Source of the DNA: Oceanicella actignis
GTDB lineage: Bacteria > Pseudomonadota > Alphaproteobacteria > Rhodobacterales > Rhodobacteraceae
Assembly: GCF_008124525.1 (NCBI RefSeq)
Contig: NZ_VNHJ01000001.1
Location: forward strand, 372,001 to 436,000
DNA length: 64,000 bases
Direction: 5' to 3'
Shown: piece by piece, positions 1 through 10,622 of the stretch
Position numbering within the stretch: the stretch's first letter is position 1
Layout of the letters: every line of letters begins with the position of its first letter
Position numbers and translations under genes: made by a program
The notes under the pieces: generated by a model
The model's input: the letters and a program-made list of their open reading frames with translations, nothing else
Databases searched by the model: none
What the model was told of the DNA's origin: nothing

Positions 1-362
1 CCATGCACACCATCATTCCCGCGCTGCTCCGCCGGGGCGGGGCGGTGACGACCTCGTTCGGGGTCATGGGCGGCGCCTACCAGCCCTGCGGGCATGTGCG
101 CCACCTGACCAATCTGGTCGATTACGGGATGGAGCCGCAGGTCTCGATGGACGGCCCGCGCAGCTTTTTCGAGAAGGGCGCTCTGACGCTCGAGCGCGGC
201 TACGACGCCGCGGCGGCCGAGCGCCTGGCGCAGATGGGTCACCGCGTCGAGCGCGCCGAATCGCCCATCGGCGGCAGCCAGTCCGTCACCATTGATCGCA
301 AGCTGGGCGTTCTGATCGGGGCGTCCGATCCGCGCAAGGATGGCTGCGCGCTGGGCTACTAG
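1..362 (+). CDS. Gamma-glutamyltransferase family protein, C-terminal part (cut by window edge)
   Basis: Only the last ~119 residues are present; the reading frame is open at the left edge, so the visible ATG at position 3 is probably internal. The fragment has the look of the small-subunit C-terminus of gamma-glutamyltransferase/acylase family Ntn-hydrolases: a GGAYQPCGHVRH stretch, then SMDGPRSFF and, near the end, a GGSQSVTID segment followed by a SDPRKDGCALGY tail. Family members cleave or transfer gamma-glutamyl groups (for example from glutathione) or deacylate related substrates. The catalytic Thr of the small subunit lies outside the window, so the substrate class cannot be judged. 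The stop is TAG. Confidence 0.8.
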   Translation, partial: MHTIIPALLRRGGAVTTSFGVMGGAYQPCGHVRHLTNLVDYGMEPQVSMDGPRSFFEKGALTLERGYDAAAAERLAQMGHRVERAESPIGGSQSVTIDRKLGVLIGASDPRKDGCALGY

Positions 363-398
363 GCGCGGCGCCGGCGCGCGCGAGCGCCGGCGGCCCGT

Positions 399-743
399 TC
401 AGTGGCGGCTGATGCCCGCCACTTCGTACTGGTCGTCGTGCAGCTCGCCGAAATGCTCGATGACCTCGGGGTGGTCGACGGGCTCGCCGCTGTCGTCGGC
501 CACCAGGTTCTGCTCCGAGACGTAGGCGTGGTAGTAGCTGGTCTCGTTCTCGGCCAGCAGGTGGTAGAAGGGCTGGTCCTTGCGGGGGCGGTGATCCTCG
601 GGGATCGAGTTCCACCACTCGTCGGTGTTCGAGAACACCGGATCCACGTCGAAGATGACCCCCCGGAAGGGGTGCAGCCGGTGGCGGACCACCTGACCGA
701 TGCGGAACTTCGCTTCCGCGCGGATCTTCTTCGTCTGAGCCAA
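399..743 (-). CDS. hspQ: Heat shock protein HspQ (YccV/hemimethylated DNA-binding family)
   Basis: A 114-residue protein matching the HspQ family over its length: a core FRIGQVVRHRLHPFRGVIFDVDP, here residues ~13-35, then PFYHLLAENE and the YVSEQNL motif. In enterobacteria HspQ is a small heat-shock-induced protein that is a Lon substrate and specificity enhancer and affects DnaA stability; that role is transferred by family only. The start is TTG at 743, supported by an AAGGAA ribosome site seven bases upstream; no ATG or GTG fits better. It stands alone, divergent from the AEC carrier and convergent with the upstream GGT gene. Confidence 0.88.
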   Translation of the reverse strand: MAQTKKIRAEAKFRIGQVVRHRLHPFRGVIFDVDPVFSNTDEWWNSIPEDHRPRKDQPFYHLLAENETSYYHAYVSEQNLVADDSGEPVDHPEVIEHFGELHDDQYEVAGISRH

Positions 744-880
744 TTCGCAATTCCTTTTCGGTCGTCTTCGCGCAGATATAGGCCGCGCGGGGAGTCGAGT
801 CCATGGGCGGGCCCCGCGTCGTGCCCGGCCTCGGGGCCGGGCGGCCGCGGGGCGCGTTGCGCGGGGTCGGCGTTCATGTC

Positions 881-895
881 ATAAGGCCGCCTTAT
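881..895. promoter_or_regulatory. Possible operator: inverted repeat ATAAGG-N3-CCTTAT
   Basis: A perfect 6-bp inverted repeat with a 3-base centre lies in the divergent gap between hspQ and the AEC carrier, 30 bases before the carrier start codon. It is AT-richer than the surroundings. This is a candidate repressor site only; no family is assigned. Confidence 0.25.
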
Positions 896-925
896 CGCCG
901 TCGGGGGCGAGAGGAGGCGCCGTTC

Positions 926-1822
926 ATGTCCGTCATCGTCGAGGTTCTGCGCGTGGTCGCGCCGGTGTTCGTCCTGGGCTTCGCGGGCTGGGCCTGGGTG
1001 CGCGCGGGCGAGGATTTTCCCCTGCGCTTCGTCACCCGGCTGTGCTTCACGGTGGCGGTTCCCTGCCTGATCTTCGTGGCGCTGGCGCGCGCCGAGCTCG
1101 ACCGCGGGGCGCTGGCCTCGCTGGCGCTGGCGACGCTGGGCGGCTATGCGGCGGCCGGGTTGGCGTTGGCGGCGCTGCTGCGCGCGGCGGGCCTGTCGCA
1201 GCGCGCCTTCCTGGCGCCGCTGACCTTCGGCAACACGGGCAATGTGGGCCTGCCGGTGGCGCTGTTCGCCTGGGGCGAGCAGGGGCTGGCGCTGGCCGTG
1301 GTCGTGTTCGCTGTCATGGCCTGCCTGAGCTTCACGGTCGGGGTGTGGCTGGTGTCGGGCGGCGGCTCGCCGCGCGAGGCGCTGCGCCAGCCGATCTTCT
1401 ACGCCGCCGCGGGCGGGCTGGCCGCCGCCGGCTTCGGCGTCGCGCCGCCGGGCTGGGTGATGGACAGCCTGGCGCTGGCGGGGCAGATGGCGATTCCGCT
1501 CATGCTGTTCACGCTGGGCGTGGCCATGGCGCGGCTGACGCCCGCGGGGGCGGGGCGCGCGGCGCTGCTGTCGGGGGCGCGGCTGGTCGTCTGCGCGGCG
1601 GCGGCGCTGGGCGCGGCGCGGCTGGCGGGCCTGCCCGAGCTGGCCAGCCAGGTGCTGCTGATGCAGCTGACCATGCCGGTGGCGGTGACCTCGTATCTGA
1701 TGGCCGAGCGCTACGACGCCCGCCCGGTCGAGGTGGCGGGGCTGGTCGTGGTCTCGACGGCCATCGCGGTGCTGGCGATCCCGGCGATGCTGGCGGTTCT
1801 GCTGGGCGCGGGCGCGCCCTGA
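926..1822 (+). CDS. AEC-family (auxin efflux carrier-like) membrane transporter
   Basis: A 298-residue, very hydrophobic protein with about ten membrane spans. It has the AEC-family layout: N-terminal VLRVVAPVFVLGFAGWAWVR, then a PLTFGNTGNVGLPVAL segment near residues 95-110, which is the conserved Asn/Gly/Pro-rich substrate-gate motif. Bacterial members include malonate, malate and other small-carboxylate permeases, so export or import of an organic anion is likely but the substrate is unknown. The ATG at 926 is chosen because a GAGGAGG ribosome site sits at 911-917; a longer frame upstream starts at 803 but codes for a Pro/Gly/Arg-rich non-family stretch. It is monocistronic. Confidence 0.85.
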   Translation: MSVIVEVLRVVAPVFVLGFAGWAWVRAGEDFPLRFVTRLCFTVAVPCLIFVALARAELDRGALASLALATLGGYAAAGLALAALLRAAGLSQRAFLAPLTFGNTGNVGLPVALFAWGEQGLALAVVVFAVMACLSFTVGVWLVSGGGSPREALRQPIFYAAAGGLAAAGFGVAPPGWVMDSLALAGQMAIPLMLFTLGVAMARLTPAGAGRAALLSGARLVVCAAAALGAARLAGLPELASQVLLMQLTMPVAVTSYLMAERYDARPVEVAGLVVVSTAIAVLAIPAMLAVLLGAGAP

Positions 1823-1928
1823 CCGCGCGGCGGGCGGCCCCGGGCTTGGCCGCCGGGGCGATGCGCGCTATCGTGTCGCCAGAGCGGAACGAGCCCGCCG
1901 TCAGAGCCGGGCCGATGGATCGAGGCGC

Positions 1929-2558
1929 ATGCGGATCATCGTCAGGGCAATGCGCGTCGCGGCGCTTTGCGGAGCCCTTGCAGGCTGCGCGGCCGATGAT
2001 TCGCGCCCCGCGAACGTGATGGACGCCTGCGCGATCTACGCCGCGCGCCCGCACTGGGCCGAGGCGCTGGAACGTTCGCAGGCGCGCTGGGGCGCCCCGG
2101 CCCCGATCCAGCTGGCGATCATCCAGCGCGAGTCGAACTTCCGCAAGGACGCCCGCCCGCCCATGCGCTACGCGCTGGGGGTCGTGCCGGTGGGGCGGGC
2201 CTCGTCGGCCTACGGGTTTGCGCAGGCGCTCGACGGCACCTGGGACTGGTATCGGCGCGAGACGGGCGCGCATGGCGCCGACCGCGACGATTTCGCCGAC
2301 AGCGCCGATTTCGTCGGCTGGTACATGGCGCGCACGGCGCGGGTGAACGGCGTGGACATGAACGACGCCTACGCCCACTACCTGGCCTATCACGAGGGCC
2401 ACGCCGGCTATGCGCGCGGGCGCTGGCGCACCAAGCCCGGCGTGCTGCGCGCCGCGGCCGAGGTCGAGGCCCTGGCGCGCCTTTACGAGATCCAGCTGCG
2501 CGGCTGCGGGGCGGCGCGTTCGGCCGCGGCGGCGCCCGCGCCGCTGGGCGCCGGCTGA
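1929..2558 (+). CDS. Lipoprotein with lytic transglycosylase (SLT)-like domain
   Basis: A 209-residue protein with a lipoprotein signal: hydrophobic [12 protein letters not shown] with the lipobox Cys at about residue 20. The mature part has [13 protein letters not shown] (residues ~60-72), where Glu of the QRES motif is the expected catalytic acid of SLT-type transglycosylases, followed by [17 protein letters not shown] and [18 protein letters not shown], both typical of this group. It should be anchored in the periplasm and cut peptidoglycan glycan strands. It sits alone upstream of alaS. The start could also be the internal ATG at 1950, which still gives a signal peptide. Confidence 0.8.
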   Translation: MRIIVRAMRVAALCGALAGCAADDSRPANVMDACAIYAARPHWAEALERSQARWGAPAPIQLAIIQRESNFRKDARPPMRYALGVVPVGRASSAYGFAQALDGTWDWYRRETGAHGADRDDFADSADFVGWYMARTARVNGVDMNDAYAHYLAYHEGHAGYARGRWRTKPGVLRAAAEVEALARLYEIQLRGCGAARSAAAAPAPLGAG

Positions 2559-2589
2559 GCGGTCCGCGCGGCGCCCGGGCCCGAACTTC

Positions 2590-2618
2590 TTGCGCCGCGC
2601 CGCGCCAGGGCCTAGAAA
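2590..2618 (+). promoter_or_regulatory. Candidate sigma-70 promoter of alaS
   Basis: TTGCGC (2590-2595) and TAGAAA (2613-2618) are separated by exactly 17 bases, each with four of six consensus matches. Transcription would begin near 2625, about 45 bases before the alaS ATG. Prediction from sequence only. Confidence 0.4.
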
Positions 2619-2668
2619 TCGCCCGCACTGAAGGCAGTGCCGCAACACCACACAGCGGGGCGACGCGC

Positions 2669-5335
<2,667 letters not shown>

Positions 5336-5397
5336 ACGCCCGGGGCGCCGGATCGCCGCGCGGCGCGCGGCCCCGCCCCTTGGCCGAACCCGGCCTC

Positions 5398-5541
5398 CGC
5401 CCGGCCGAGCCTGCCGCTCGGTCGGGCTCTCGAAACGGCGCAAGCCGCCCGGCCGAGCCCGTCGCCCGGCTGGGTCCGGCCAACGGCGCACGGCGCCCGG
5501 TCGAGCTCGTCGCCCGACCGCGCCCGTCGCCCGGCCGCGCC
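5398..5541. repeat. Three degenerate 48-bp direct repeats downstream of alaS
   Basis: The block CGCCCGG(C/T)CGAGC(C/T) begins at 5398, 5446 and 5494, giving an exact 48-bp period; the rest of each unit is diverged. The region lies between alaS and the convergent DUF486 gene and shows no credible coding frame or T-tract terminator. Confidence 0.6.
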
Positions 5542-5604
5542 ACCCCAATGGCGCCTGGCCGTCCGGCCGGCGCCGGGGTTGCGATCCGCAGCGGGGCTGG
5601 CGCC

Positions 5605-5964
5605 TCAGGGCTTGAAGAAGACCAGTCCTGCGCCGCAGGCGATCAGCGCGAATCCCAGCAGCTGGCTCGGCGACATGGGCTCCTTGAGCCACAAGGCCGA
5701 GAAGCCCGCGAAGACCGTCAGGGTGATGACCTCCTGCATGGTCTTGAGCTGGGCGGCGGAATACACCTCGTGCCCGATCCTGTTCGCCGGCACCGCCAGC
5801 CAGTATTCGAAGAAGGCGATGCCCCAGCTGGCCAGAACCACCATCCACAGCGCCGTGGACTTGTAGGCCAGGTGCCCATACCAGGCGAAGGTCATGAACA
5901 GGTTCGACGCGACCAGAAGCAGCGGAGGCAGAACCCAGGGCGCAAGCGACGATGACGAGGACAT
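5605..5964 (-). CDS. DUF486 / DMT-family small membrane protein
   Basis: A 119-residue protein with four predicted membrane spans: residues ~10-28, 38-55, 78-93 and 100-117. The motifs SNLFMTFAWYGHLKY-like (here ASNLFMTFAWYGHLAYKS), FFEYWLAVPANRIGH and QLKTMQEVITL are characteristic of the DUF486 family, related to half-size drug/metabolite transporters. Function is unknown. It is the last of three minus-strand genes, 18 bases downstream of the hydratase-like gene, and probably in the same transcript. Confidence 0.88.
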   Translation of the reverse strand: MSSSSSLAPWVLPPLLLVASNLFMTFAWYGHLAYKSTALWMVVLASWGIAFFEYWLAVPANRIGHEVYSAAQLKTMQEVITLTVFAGFSALWLKEPMSPSQLLGFALIACGAGLVFFKP

Positions 5965-5982
5965 GCGCGCCTTCTCCTTGTC

Positions 5983-6798
5983 TCAGACGACCTCGAGCGC
6001 GACCGCGCCCAGCTGCGCGATCTCGAAGCGCAGGCGCGCCGGCGCGTCGATCTGGCGCGGGGGCAGATGCGCGCCCAGCAGCAGGGTCTCGCCCGCGCGC
6101 AGGGTCTGGCCCAGCGCGTTGAAGCGGTTGGCCAGGAAGGCGACGGCCTCGAGCGGGTCCATGGGCGCCGTGCCCTCGGCGTCCAGCAGGGTTTCGCCGT
6201 TCAGCGTGACGCGCGCGCGCAGCCGGGCGGGATCGACCTGATCGGGCGCGGCGCCGGGCCCGCCCAGCGCGGCGCCCGCGTTGAAGATGTTGGCCGCCAC
6301 CACCGCGACCGGGCGCGCGCCCGGATCGACGCGCCGGCGGTCCAGGATCTCGAAGGCCGGGACCAGCCGCGCCACCGCCGCCGCGGCCGAGGCCCGGTCA
6401 TGCCCGCCCGGGCGGGGGGCCATGTCGGCGGCCAGGATCGCGGCGATCTCGGGCTCGACCGCCAGCGACATGAAGCGCGCCGCCTCGATGCGCGCGGGCC
6501 CGTCCTGCGCCGCCGCGATCTGGTCGGCGAAGACATGCGCCGCGCCCGGTTCGGCAAGGCCGGCCATGGCCAGCTGCTGCGCGCTGTTCCAGGCGATCTT
6601 GCGTCCGGCGACGCCGCCGCGCCCGGGCGCCAGCCGCGCCGCGACCTCGAGCTGCACGGCATAGGCGGCGTCCATGTCGGCCAGATCCGGGCCTGGATCG
6701 CGGAAGGGCGCGGGCGCGGCGATGTCCGCGGCGATGTCGGGCGCAAGCCGCGATACGAGGGCGCGCAGGCGATGCTCGGCGGGGTCGATGTCGGACAT
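5983..6798 (-). CDS. 2-keto-4-pentenoate hydratase-like protein (FAH superfamily)
   Basis: A 271-residue cytoplasmic enzyme of the MhpD/HpcG type, a fumarylacetoacetase-fold group that needs a divalent metal to hydrate 2-oxopent-4-enoate or decarboxylate related keto acids. Visible family features are DAAYAVQLE and GRKIAWNS in the N-terminal third, AVEPEIAAIL (metal-binding Glu-x-Glu, residues ~115) and PAFEILDRR, with a C-terminal LGAHLPPRQI. It lies 34 bases downstream of the Ldh-family dehydrogenase gene, suggesting a shared catabolic route for a hydroxy or keto acid. The exact substrate is not determinable. Confidence 0.82.
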   Translation of the reverse strand: MSDIDPAEHRLRALVSRLAPDIAADIAAPAPFRDPGPDLADMDAAYAVQLEVAARLAPGRGGVAGRKIAWNSAQQLAMAGLAEPGAAHVFADQIAAAQDGPARIEAARFMSLAVEPEIAAILAADMAPRPGGHDRASAAAAVARLVPAFEILDRRRVDPGARPVAVVAANIFNAGAALGGPGAAPDQVDPARLRARVTLNGETLLDAEGTAPMDPLEAVAFLANRFNALGQTLRAGETLLLGAHLPPRQIDAPARLRFEIAQLGAVALEVV

Positions 6799-6832
6799 GT
6801 GCAGGGTTCCGGAAAGCGTTTCGGGAATGGGG

Positions 6833-7843
6833 TCAGTCGCCCGCGGCCAGGGCGCGCAGGCGCTCGTGCAGCTTGCGCGGCACGCGCAGCCCCTCGGCCT
6901 GGGCGCGGGCGCGGGCCTGAAGGCGGCGCTGGCCGGGCAGGCGCGCGCCCTCGATGCCCGCCAGCGCCGCGGCCAGCGCGGCCATGCGCTCGGCGAAGCC
7001 GGGGGCGATCAGCTCGGGGTCGATGGCGATCAGCGTCTGCGCCAGGTCGGGAGGCGGCCCTTCGCCGTCGAACAGGCTCGAGGCATGAACGCCCAGCGCG
7101 CCGCCGCCAAGGCAGGCGGACAGCACCTCGACCATCAGCGCAAGCGCCGCGCCCTTGGGGCCGGCCATGGGCGCGACCGTGCCCTTGAGCGCGGTCTCGG
7201 GGTCGGTGGTCGGGCGCCCGTCGGGCCCCAGCGCCCAGCCTTCGGGGATCGGCGCGCCAAGCTCGCGCGCGGCCAGGATCTTGCCGCGCGGCACGGTCGA
7301 GGTCGCCATGTCCACCACCAGCGGCGGGCCGTCCGGCATGGGTGCGGCGAAGGCGATGGGGTTGGTGCCCAGCGCCGGGCGCGCGCCGCCCCAGGGCGCC
7401 ATGGCGGCGGGCGCGTTGCCGAAGATCAGCGCCACGCGGCCAAGCTCGGCCAGGGCCTCGCAATGCGCGCCGGCGACGCCGAAGTGATTCGAGCGCCGCA
7501 CCGCCCCCAGCGCGATCCCGGTGCGCCCGGCCAGCTCGGCCAGGGCGGGGATGAGCAGGTCGAAGGCCGGATAGGCGAAGCCGTGGGCCGCGTCGACGCG
7601 CAGCGCCGCCGGGGCCGGTTGCTCGAGCGTGGGGCGCGCGCGCCCGTCCGCCTTGCCCGCGCGGCATTGCGCGACGTAGGAGGGCACGCGGCTCAGCCCG
7701 TGCCCCGCATGGCCCGACGCCTCGGCCGCGACCAGCGCCGCGGCGACCGAGCGCGCGACTTCGGGCAGGGCGCCGGCGGCGGTCATCGCCGCCTCGGTCA
7801 GCCTGCGCGCCTCGTCGAGGGAAAGGGTGACGTGATCGTTCAT
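6833..7843 (-). CDS. Ldh family (malate/L-lactate/ureidoglycolate type) NAD(P)-dependent oxidoreductase
   Basis: A 336-residue protein of the YbiC/AllD/ComC fold, unrelated to classical lactate dehydrogenases. The catalytic His is in RRSNHFGVAGAH near residue 120; GHAGHGLSRVPSYV and ALGTNPIAFAAP are strong family signatures. These enzymes oxidise 2-hydroxy acids to 2-keto acids with NAD(P). It is the first gene of a minus-strand trio with the hydratase-like gene and DUF486. The ATG at 7843 has an AGGAG ribosome site. Substrate is unknown; family members act on malate, sulfolactate, ureidoglycolate and imines. Confidence 0.88.
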   Translation of the reverse strand: MNDHVTLSLDEARRLTEAAMTAAGALPEVARSVAAALVAAEASGHAGHGLSRVPSYVAQCRAGKADGRARPTLEQPAPAALRVDAAHGFAYPAFDLLIPALAELAGRTGIALGAVRRSNHFGVAGAHCEALAELGRVALIFGNAPAAMAPWGGARPALGTNPIAFAAPMPDGPPLVVDMATSTVPRGKILAARELGAPIPEGWALGPDGRPTTDPETALKGTVAPMAGPKGAALALMVEVLSACLGGGALGVHASSLFDGEGPPPDLAQTLIAIDPELIAPGFAERMAALAAALAGIEGARLPGQRRLQARARAQAEGLRVPRKLHERLRALAAGD

Positions 7844-7976
7844 CCGACTGCTCCTGCGCCCGGGCGGCGTTCATGCCTTATGCCGCGCCGGACGGGCGGA
7901 CGAAAGGGGGCGCCGCTTGCCTGGCGCGCGGCGGGGCGCCATCGTGCGGGAAACCGCAATCGACAGGGAAGCCGCC

Positions 7977-8639
7977 ATGACCCATCTGCCCGCCATGCAC
8001 CGCCTCTACGTCACATCGACCGCGCCCAATCCGCGCCGCGTTCTGGCCTTTCTGGCCGAAAAGGGCGTCGAGGTCGAACTGGTCGAGCTCGACATGGGCC
8101 GGCGCGAGCATTACGACCCCGAATACGTCGCCCGCGCGGGCGCGCCGGTGATCCCGGCGCTCGAGCTCGAGAACGGCGAGTTCCTGACCGAATCCGTGGC
8201 CATCTGCCGCTATGTCGAGGCGCTGCACCCCGAGCCCAACCTGATGGGACGCGACGGGCTCGAGGCCGCGCGGATCGAGATGTGGCAGCGCCGCGTCGAG
8301 TTCGGCCTTCTGCTGCCGGTGGGTTTCGTGTTCCGCCATTCGCACCCCAGCATGGCCGGGTTCGAGAACCAGGTGCCCGAATGGGCCGAGGCCAACCGCC
8401 CGCGCGTGCTGGCCGGGCTCGAGATGCTGGACCGGCGTCTGTCCAGCGCGCCCTTCGTGGCCGGCGAGCGCTTCACCATCGCCGACATCACCGCCTGGCT
8501 GGCCATCGACTTCATGCGCGTCACGCGCATCGCCCCGCCCGAAGAGCTCGAGGCCCTGCGCCGCTGGCACGCGCGCCTGGCCGACCGCCCCGGCTTTCAG
8601 CGCCCGGCCCGGCCCGCGCGCAAGCAGACGGCGGGCTGA
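7977..8639 (+). CDS. Glutathione S-transferase family protein
   Basis: A 220-residue protein with the thioredoxin-like N-terminal domain (RLYVTSTAPNPRRVLAFLAEKGVEVELVELD) containing the cis-Pro glutathione-binding segment APVIPALELENGEFLTESVAICRYVE at residues ~60-85, where Glu-Ser contacts the gamma-glutamyl group. The C-terminal helical domain has the N-capping motif RFTIADITAWLAIDF. It acts in the cytoplasm in conjugation or glutathione-dependent turnover. An upstream in-frame codon at 7917 would add 20 non-family residues, so the ATG at 7977 is preferred. Confidence 0.9.
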   Translation: MTHLPAMHRLYVTSTAPNPRRVLAFLAEKGVEVELVELDMGRREHYDPEYVARAGAPVIPALELENGEFLTESVAICRYVEALHPEPNLMGRDGLEAARIEMWQRRVEFGLLLPVGFVFRHSHPSMAGFENQVPEWAEANRPRVLAGLEMLDRRLSSAPFVAGERFTIADITAWLAIDFMRVTRIAPPEELEALRRWHARLADRPGFQRPARPARKQTAG

Positions 8640-8655
8640 CGGCCCGCAGGCCGGC

Positions 8656-8678
8656 CGGGCCCCGGAACCAGGGGCCCG
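8656..8678. other. Hairpin between convergent genes
   Basis: An 8-bp perfect inverted repeat (CGGGCCCC and GGGGCCCG) with a 7-base loop lies in the 42-base gap between the GST gene and the convergent 610-residue protein. It has no T tract, so it may pause or protect transcript ends rather than act as a classical terminator. Confidence 0.35.
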
Positions 8679-8681
8679 GAA

Positions 8682-10514
8682 CTAGAGGCCCAGGACGCGT
8701 TCGTATTCGCGCAGGGTCTTTTCGTTCATGGCGAAGCGGTCCCCATCGACGCGCACCAGCACGCCGGTGCGGATCAGCTTGCCGAAGGCGCGCACCCGGT
8801 CCTCGGGTCCGAAGGCGTGCGCCTCTTCCAGCCCCGCGAGCATGGCGATCAGGTCCGAGCGGGTGAACAGCGGCGTGTCGCGCAGCAGCGTCGCATAGGC
8901 CGCGGCGGCCTCCATCTGGTCGGCCAGATCCTCGGCCTCGACATGGCGCACGAATTGTTCGAGCGAGATCGGCTCGCCGCGGCGCACCGCCTCGTCCAGC
9001 GAGGGCGTATGCGCCCGCATGACCGCCTGCGCGCTGGGCCGCGGCGCTTCGGGGCGCGGGGGTTCGGCGCTCTGCGGCGGAGGGGCCTTCGGCGCGCGGT
9101 CCGATGCCGCGCGGTCCGTTGGCGCATGATCGGATGCGGGATCCGCGGCGGGCGCTTGCGGCGGCCGCTCCGGGCCGGGATGCGGGTCAGGATTCGGGGC
9201 AGGGTTCGGGCCAGGGTTCGGGTCAGGGTGCGGGGCGGCGTCGGGCGCGGCGCCGGACGGCGATCGGGGCGTCGCCGCGGGCGGCGCTTCGCCGTCGCGC
9301 GGCGTCTGGGCTGCGCGCGCCGCGGCCTCGCCTTCGCCGGATTTCGGCGCGCGCGCGGGCCGCGAGAAGAACTCGTCGAGCCGCGCCTCGATGTCCTCGG
9401 GGATCGAGCTGATCGGCACGCCGGGCACATCGGCCAGCACCCGCGCCGGATCGGGCCTGGGCCGTTCGGGGCGGCTCTCGGGGGCGGGCCCTGGGGCGGC
9501 GGGCGGCTCGGGCTCGGGCGGCGGTCGCCGCCCGATCAGGCGCGACAGCAGCCCGCCGCCGCGCGCCGCGGGCTTTGGCGAAGCTTCGGGCCGGGGCGCG
9601 CGCGGGCCAAGGGCGGCGCCCTGCGCGAAGGCGTCGCGGGCCTTGGCGAGGCGCGCCGGATCGATCGGCTCGCCGGCGGCGCCGTCATCGGGGCGCGCGG
9701 CCTGATGCGGCGGAGCGTCGGCATCCGCCCCCGGCGCGGCGTTCGCCGAAGGGGCGGGCTGGCGCGCCGGATCGGGCGCGGGGGGCGCGCCGGGTGGGGG
9801 CGCGGCGTGCTGCGGGCCGGGCTGCGGAGCGTCGGGCGCGGCATCGCCGCCGCTGGGCGGGCCGGCCTCCGTCGCCGGGCGCGCGGCTTCGGCGGCCGGC
9901 GCATCGGCGGCGCCTGCATCTGCTGCGGCATCGGCCTGCGATCGGGCGGCGGCATGAGCCTGCGCGTCGGCCGCGTCCGGCGCGTCCGCCCGCCCCTTCG
10001 GGAGCGCGGCGCCATCCTCGGGCGCAGCAAGGGGCGCGTCGGCCGGGGGCACGTCACCGGCCTTGCCGGCGGCCAGATCGCGGGCGTTGCGGTCCTGCGC
10101 GTCCTCTATGGCGGCGGCGAAGGCTTCGCGCGCGGCGTCGTCCCGCTCCTGCGCGGCCGCCTCCTGCGCATCCTCGACGGCCGGCCCGGCGCCAAGGGCG
10201 CCGGCGCGCGGGGCGGGCGGGCCTTCGCCCTCTTGCGCCGAGGGTTCGGCGGGGTGGATCACGATCGCGTCGTCGCCCGGCGTCGCGCCCACGGCCGCCC
10301 CCAGCGCCATCATGCGCCGCTCGAGCCGCTCGACCATCGCCGCGCGCGCCTCGGGCGCCAGCGCCGACAGCTCGGGCGCGCCGAAGGCCGGGTTGCCGGC
10401 CGACGCCTCGCGGCACAGGTCGAACACCTGGCGCAGCACCTCGACCGGGTCGTCCATGCCCTCGACGATGCAAGAGAATGACCCGTAGTTGACGCTCAGA
10501 CGCTTCTGGCTCAC
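8682..10514 (-). CDS. Conserved rhodobacterial-type hypothetical protein with long Pro/Ala-rich centre
   Basis: A 610-residue protein. Residues 1-~65 (VSQKRLSVNYGSFSC, then EVLRQVFDLCREAS) are folded-looking and resemble the start of a conserved Rhodobacterales family of unknown function. Residues ~70-490 are low-complexity Ala/Pro/Asp/Arg-rich and likely disordered. Residues ~495-610 are again ordered and helical (EAVRRGEPISLEQFVRHVEAEDL, then RSDLIAMLAGLE, ending REYERVLGL) and could be a winged-helix-like domain. The GTG start at 10514 is chosen because AGGAG lies seven bases upstream and the frame beyond it is Arg-rich and non-family. No transmembrane segment is seen. Function not recognised. 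Confidence 0.7.
   Translation of the reverse strand: MSQKRLSVNYGSFSCIVEGMDDPVEVLRQVFDLCREASAGNPAFGAPELSALAPEARAAMVERLERRMMALGAAVGATPGDDAIVIHPAEPSAQEGEGPPAPRAGALGAGPAVEDAQEAAAQERDDAAREAFAAAIEDAQDRNARDLAAGKAGDVPPADAPLAAPEDGAALPKGRADAPDAADAQAHAAARSQADAAADAGAADAPAAEAARPATEAGPPSGGDAAPDAPQPGPQHAAPPPGAPPAPDPARQPAPSANAAPGADADAPPHQAARPDDGAAGEPIDPARLAKARDAFAQGAALGPRAPRPEASPKPAARGGGLLSRLIGRRPPPEPEPPAAPGPAPESRPERPRPDPARVLADVPGVPISSIPEDIEARLDEFFSRPARAPKSGEGEAAARAAQTPRDGEAPPAATPRSPSGAAPDAAPHPDPNPGPNPAPNPDPHPGPERPPQAPAADPASDHAPTDRAASDRAPKAPPPQSAEPPRPEAPRPSAQAVMRAHTPSLDEAVRRGEPISLEQFVRHVEAEDLADQMEAAAAYATLLRDTPLFTRSDLIAMLAGLEEAHAFGPEDRVRAFGKLIRTGVLVRVDGDRFAMNEKTLREYERVLGL
9174..9233 (-). repeat. 12-bp in-frame tandem repeat encoding Pro-x-Pro-x units
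   Basis: Five 12-bp units at 9174, 9186, 9198, 9210 and 9222 encode tetrapeptides of the PNPG/PHPD kind within the disordered centre of the 610-residue protein. The 12-bp period keeps the frame whatever the copy number. Confidence 0.7.
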
Positions 10515-10622
10515 GGTCCGGCTCCTGACAGGCCGCCGCATGACGCGCGGCGGGGCCTGCAATGGTCGGGCAATTGCCGCCCCCGGTCAACCTTGGGCGG
10601 GCGGCGGGCAAGGATGCGGGAG

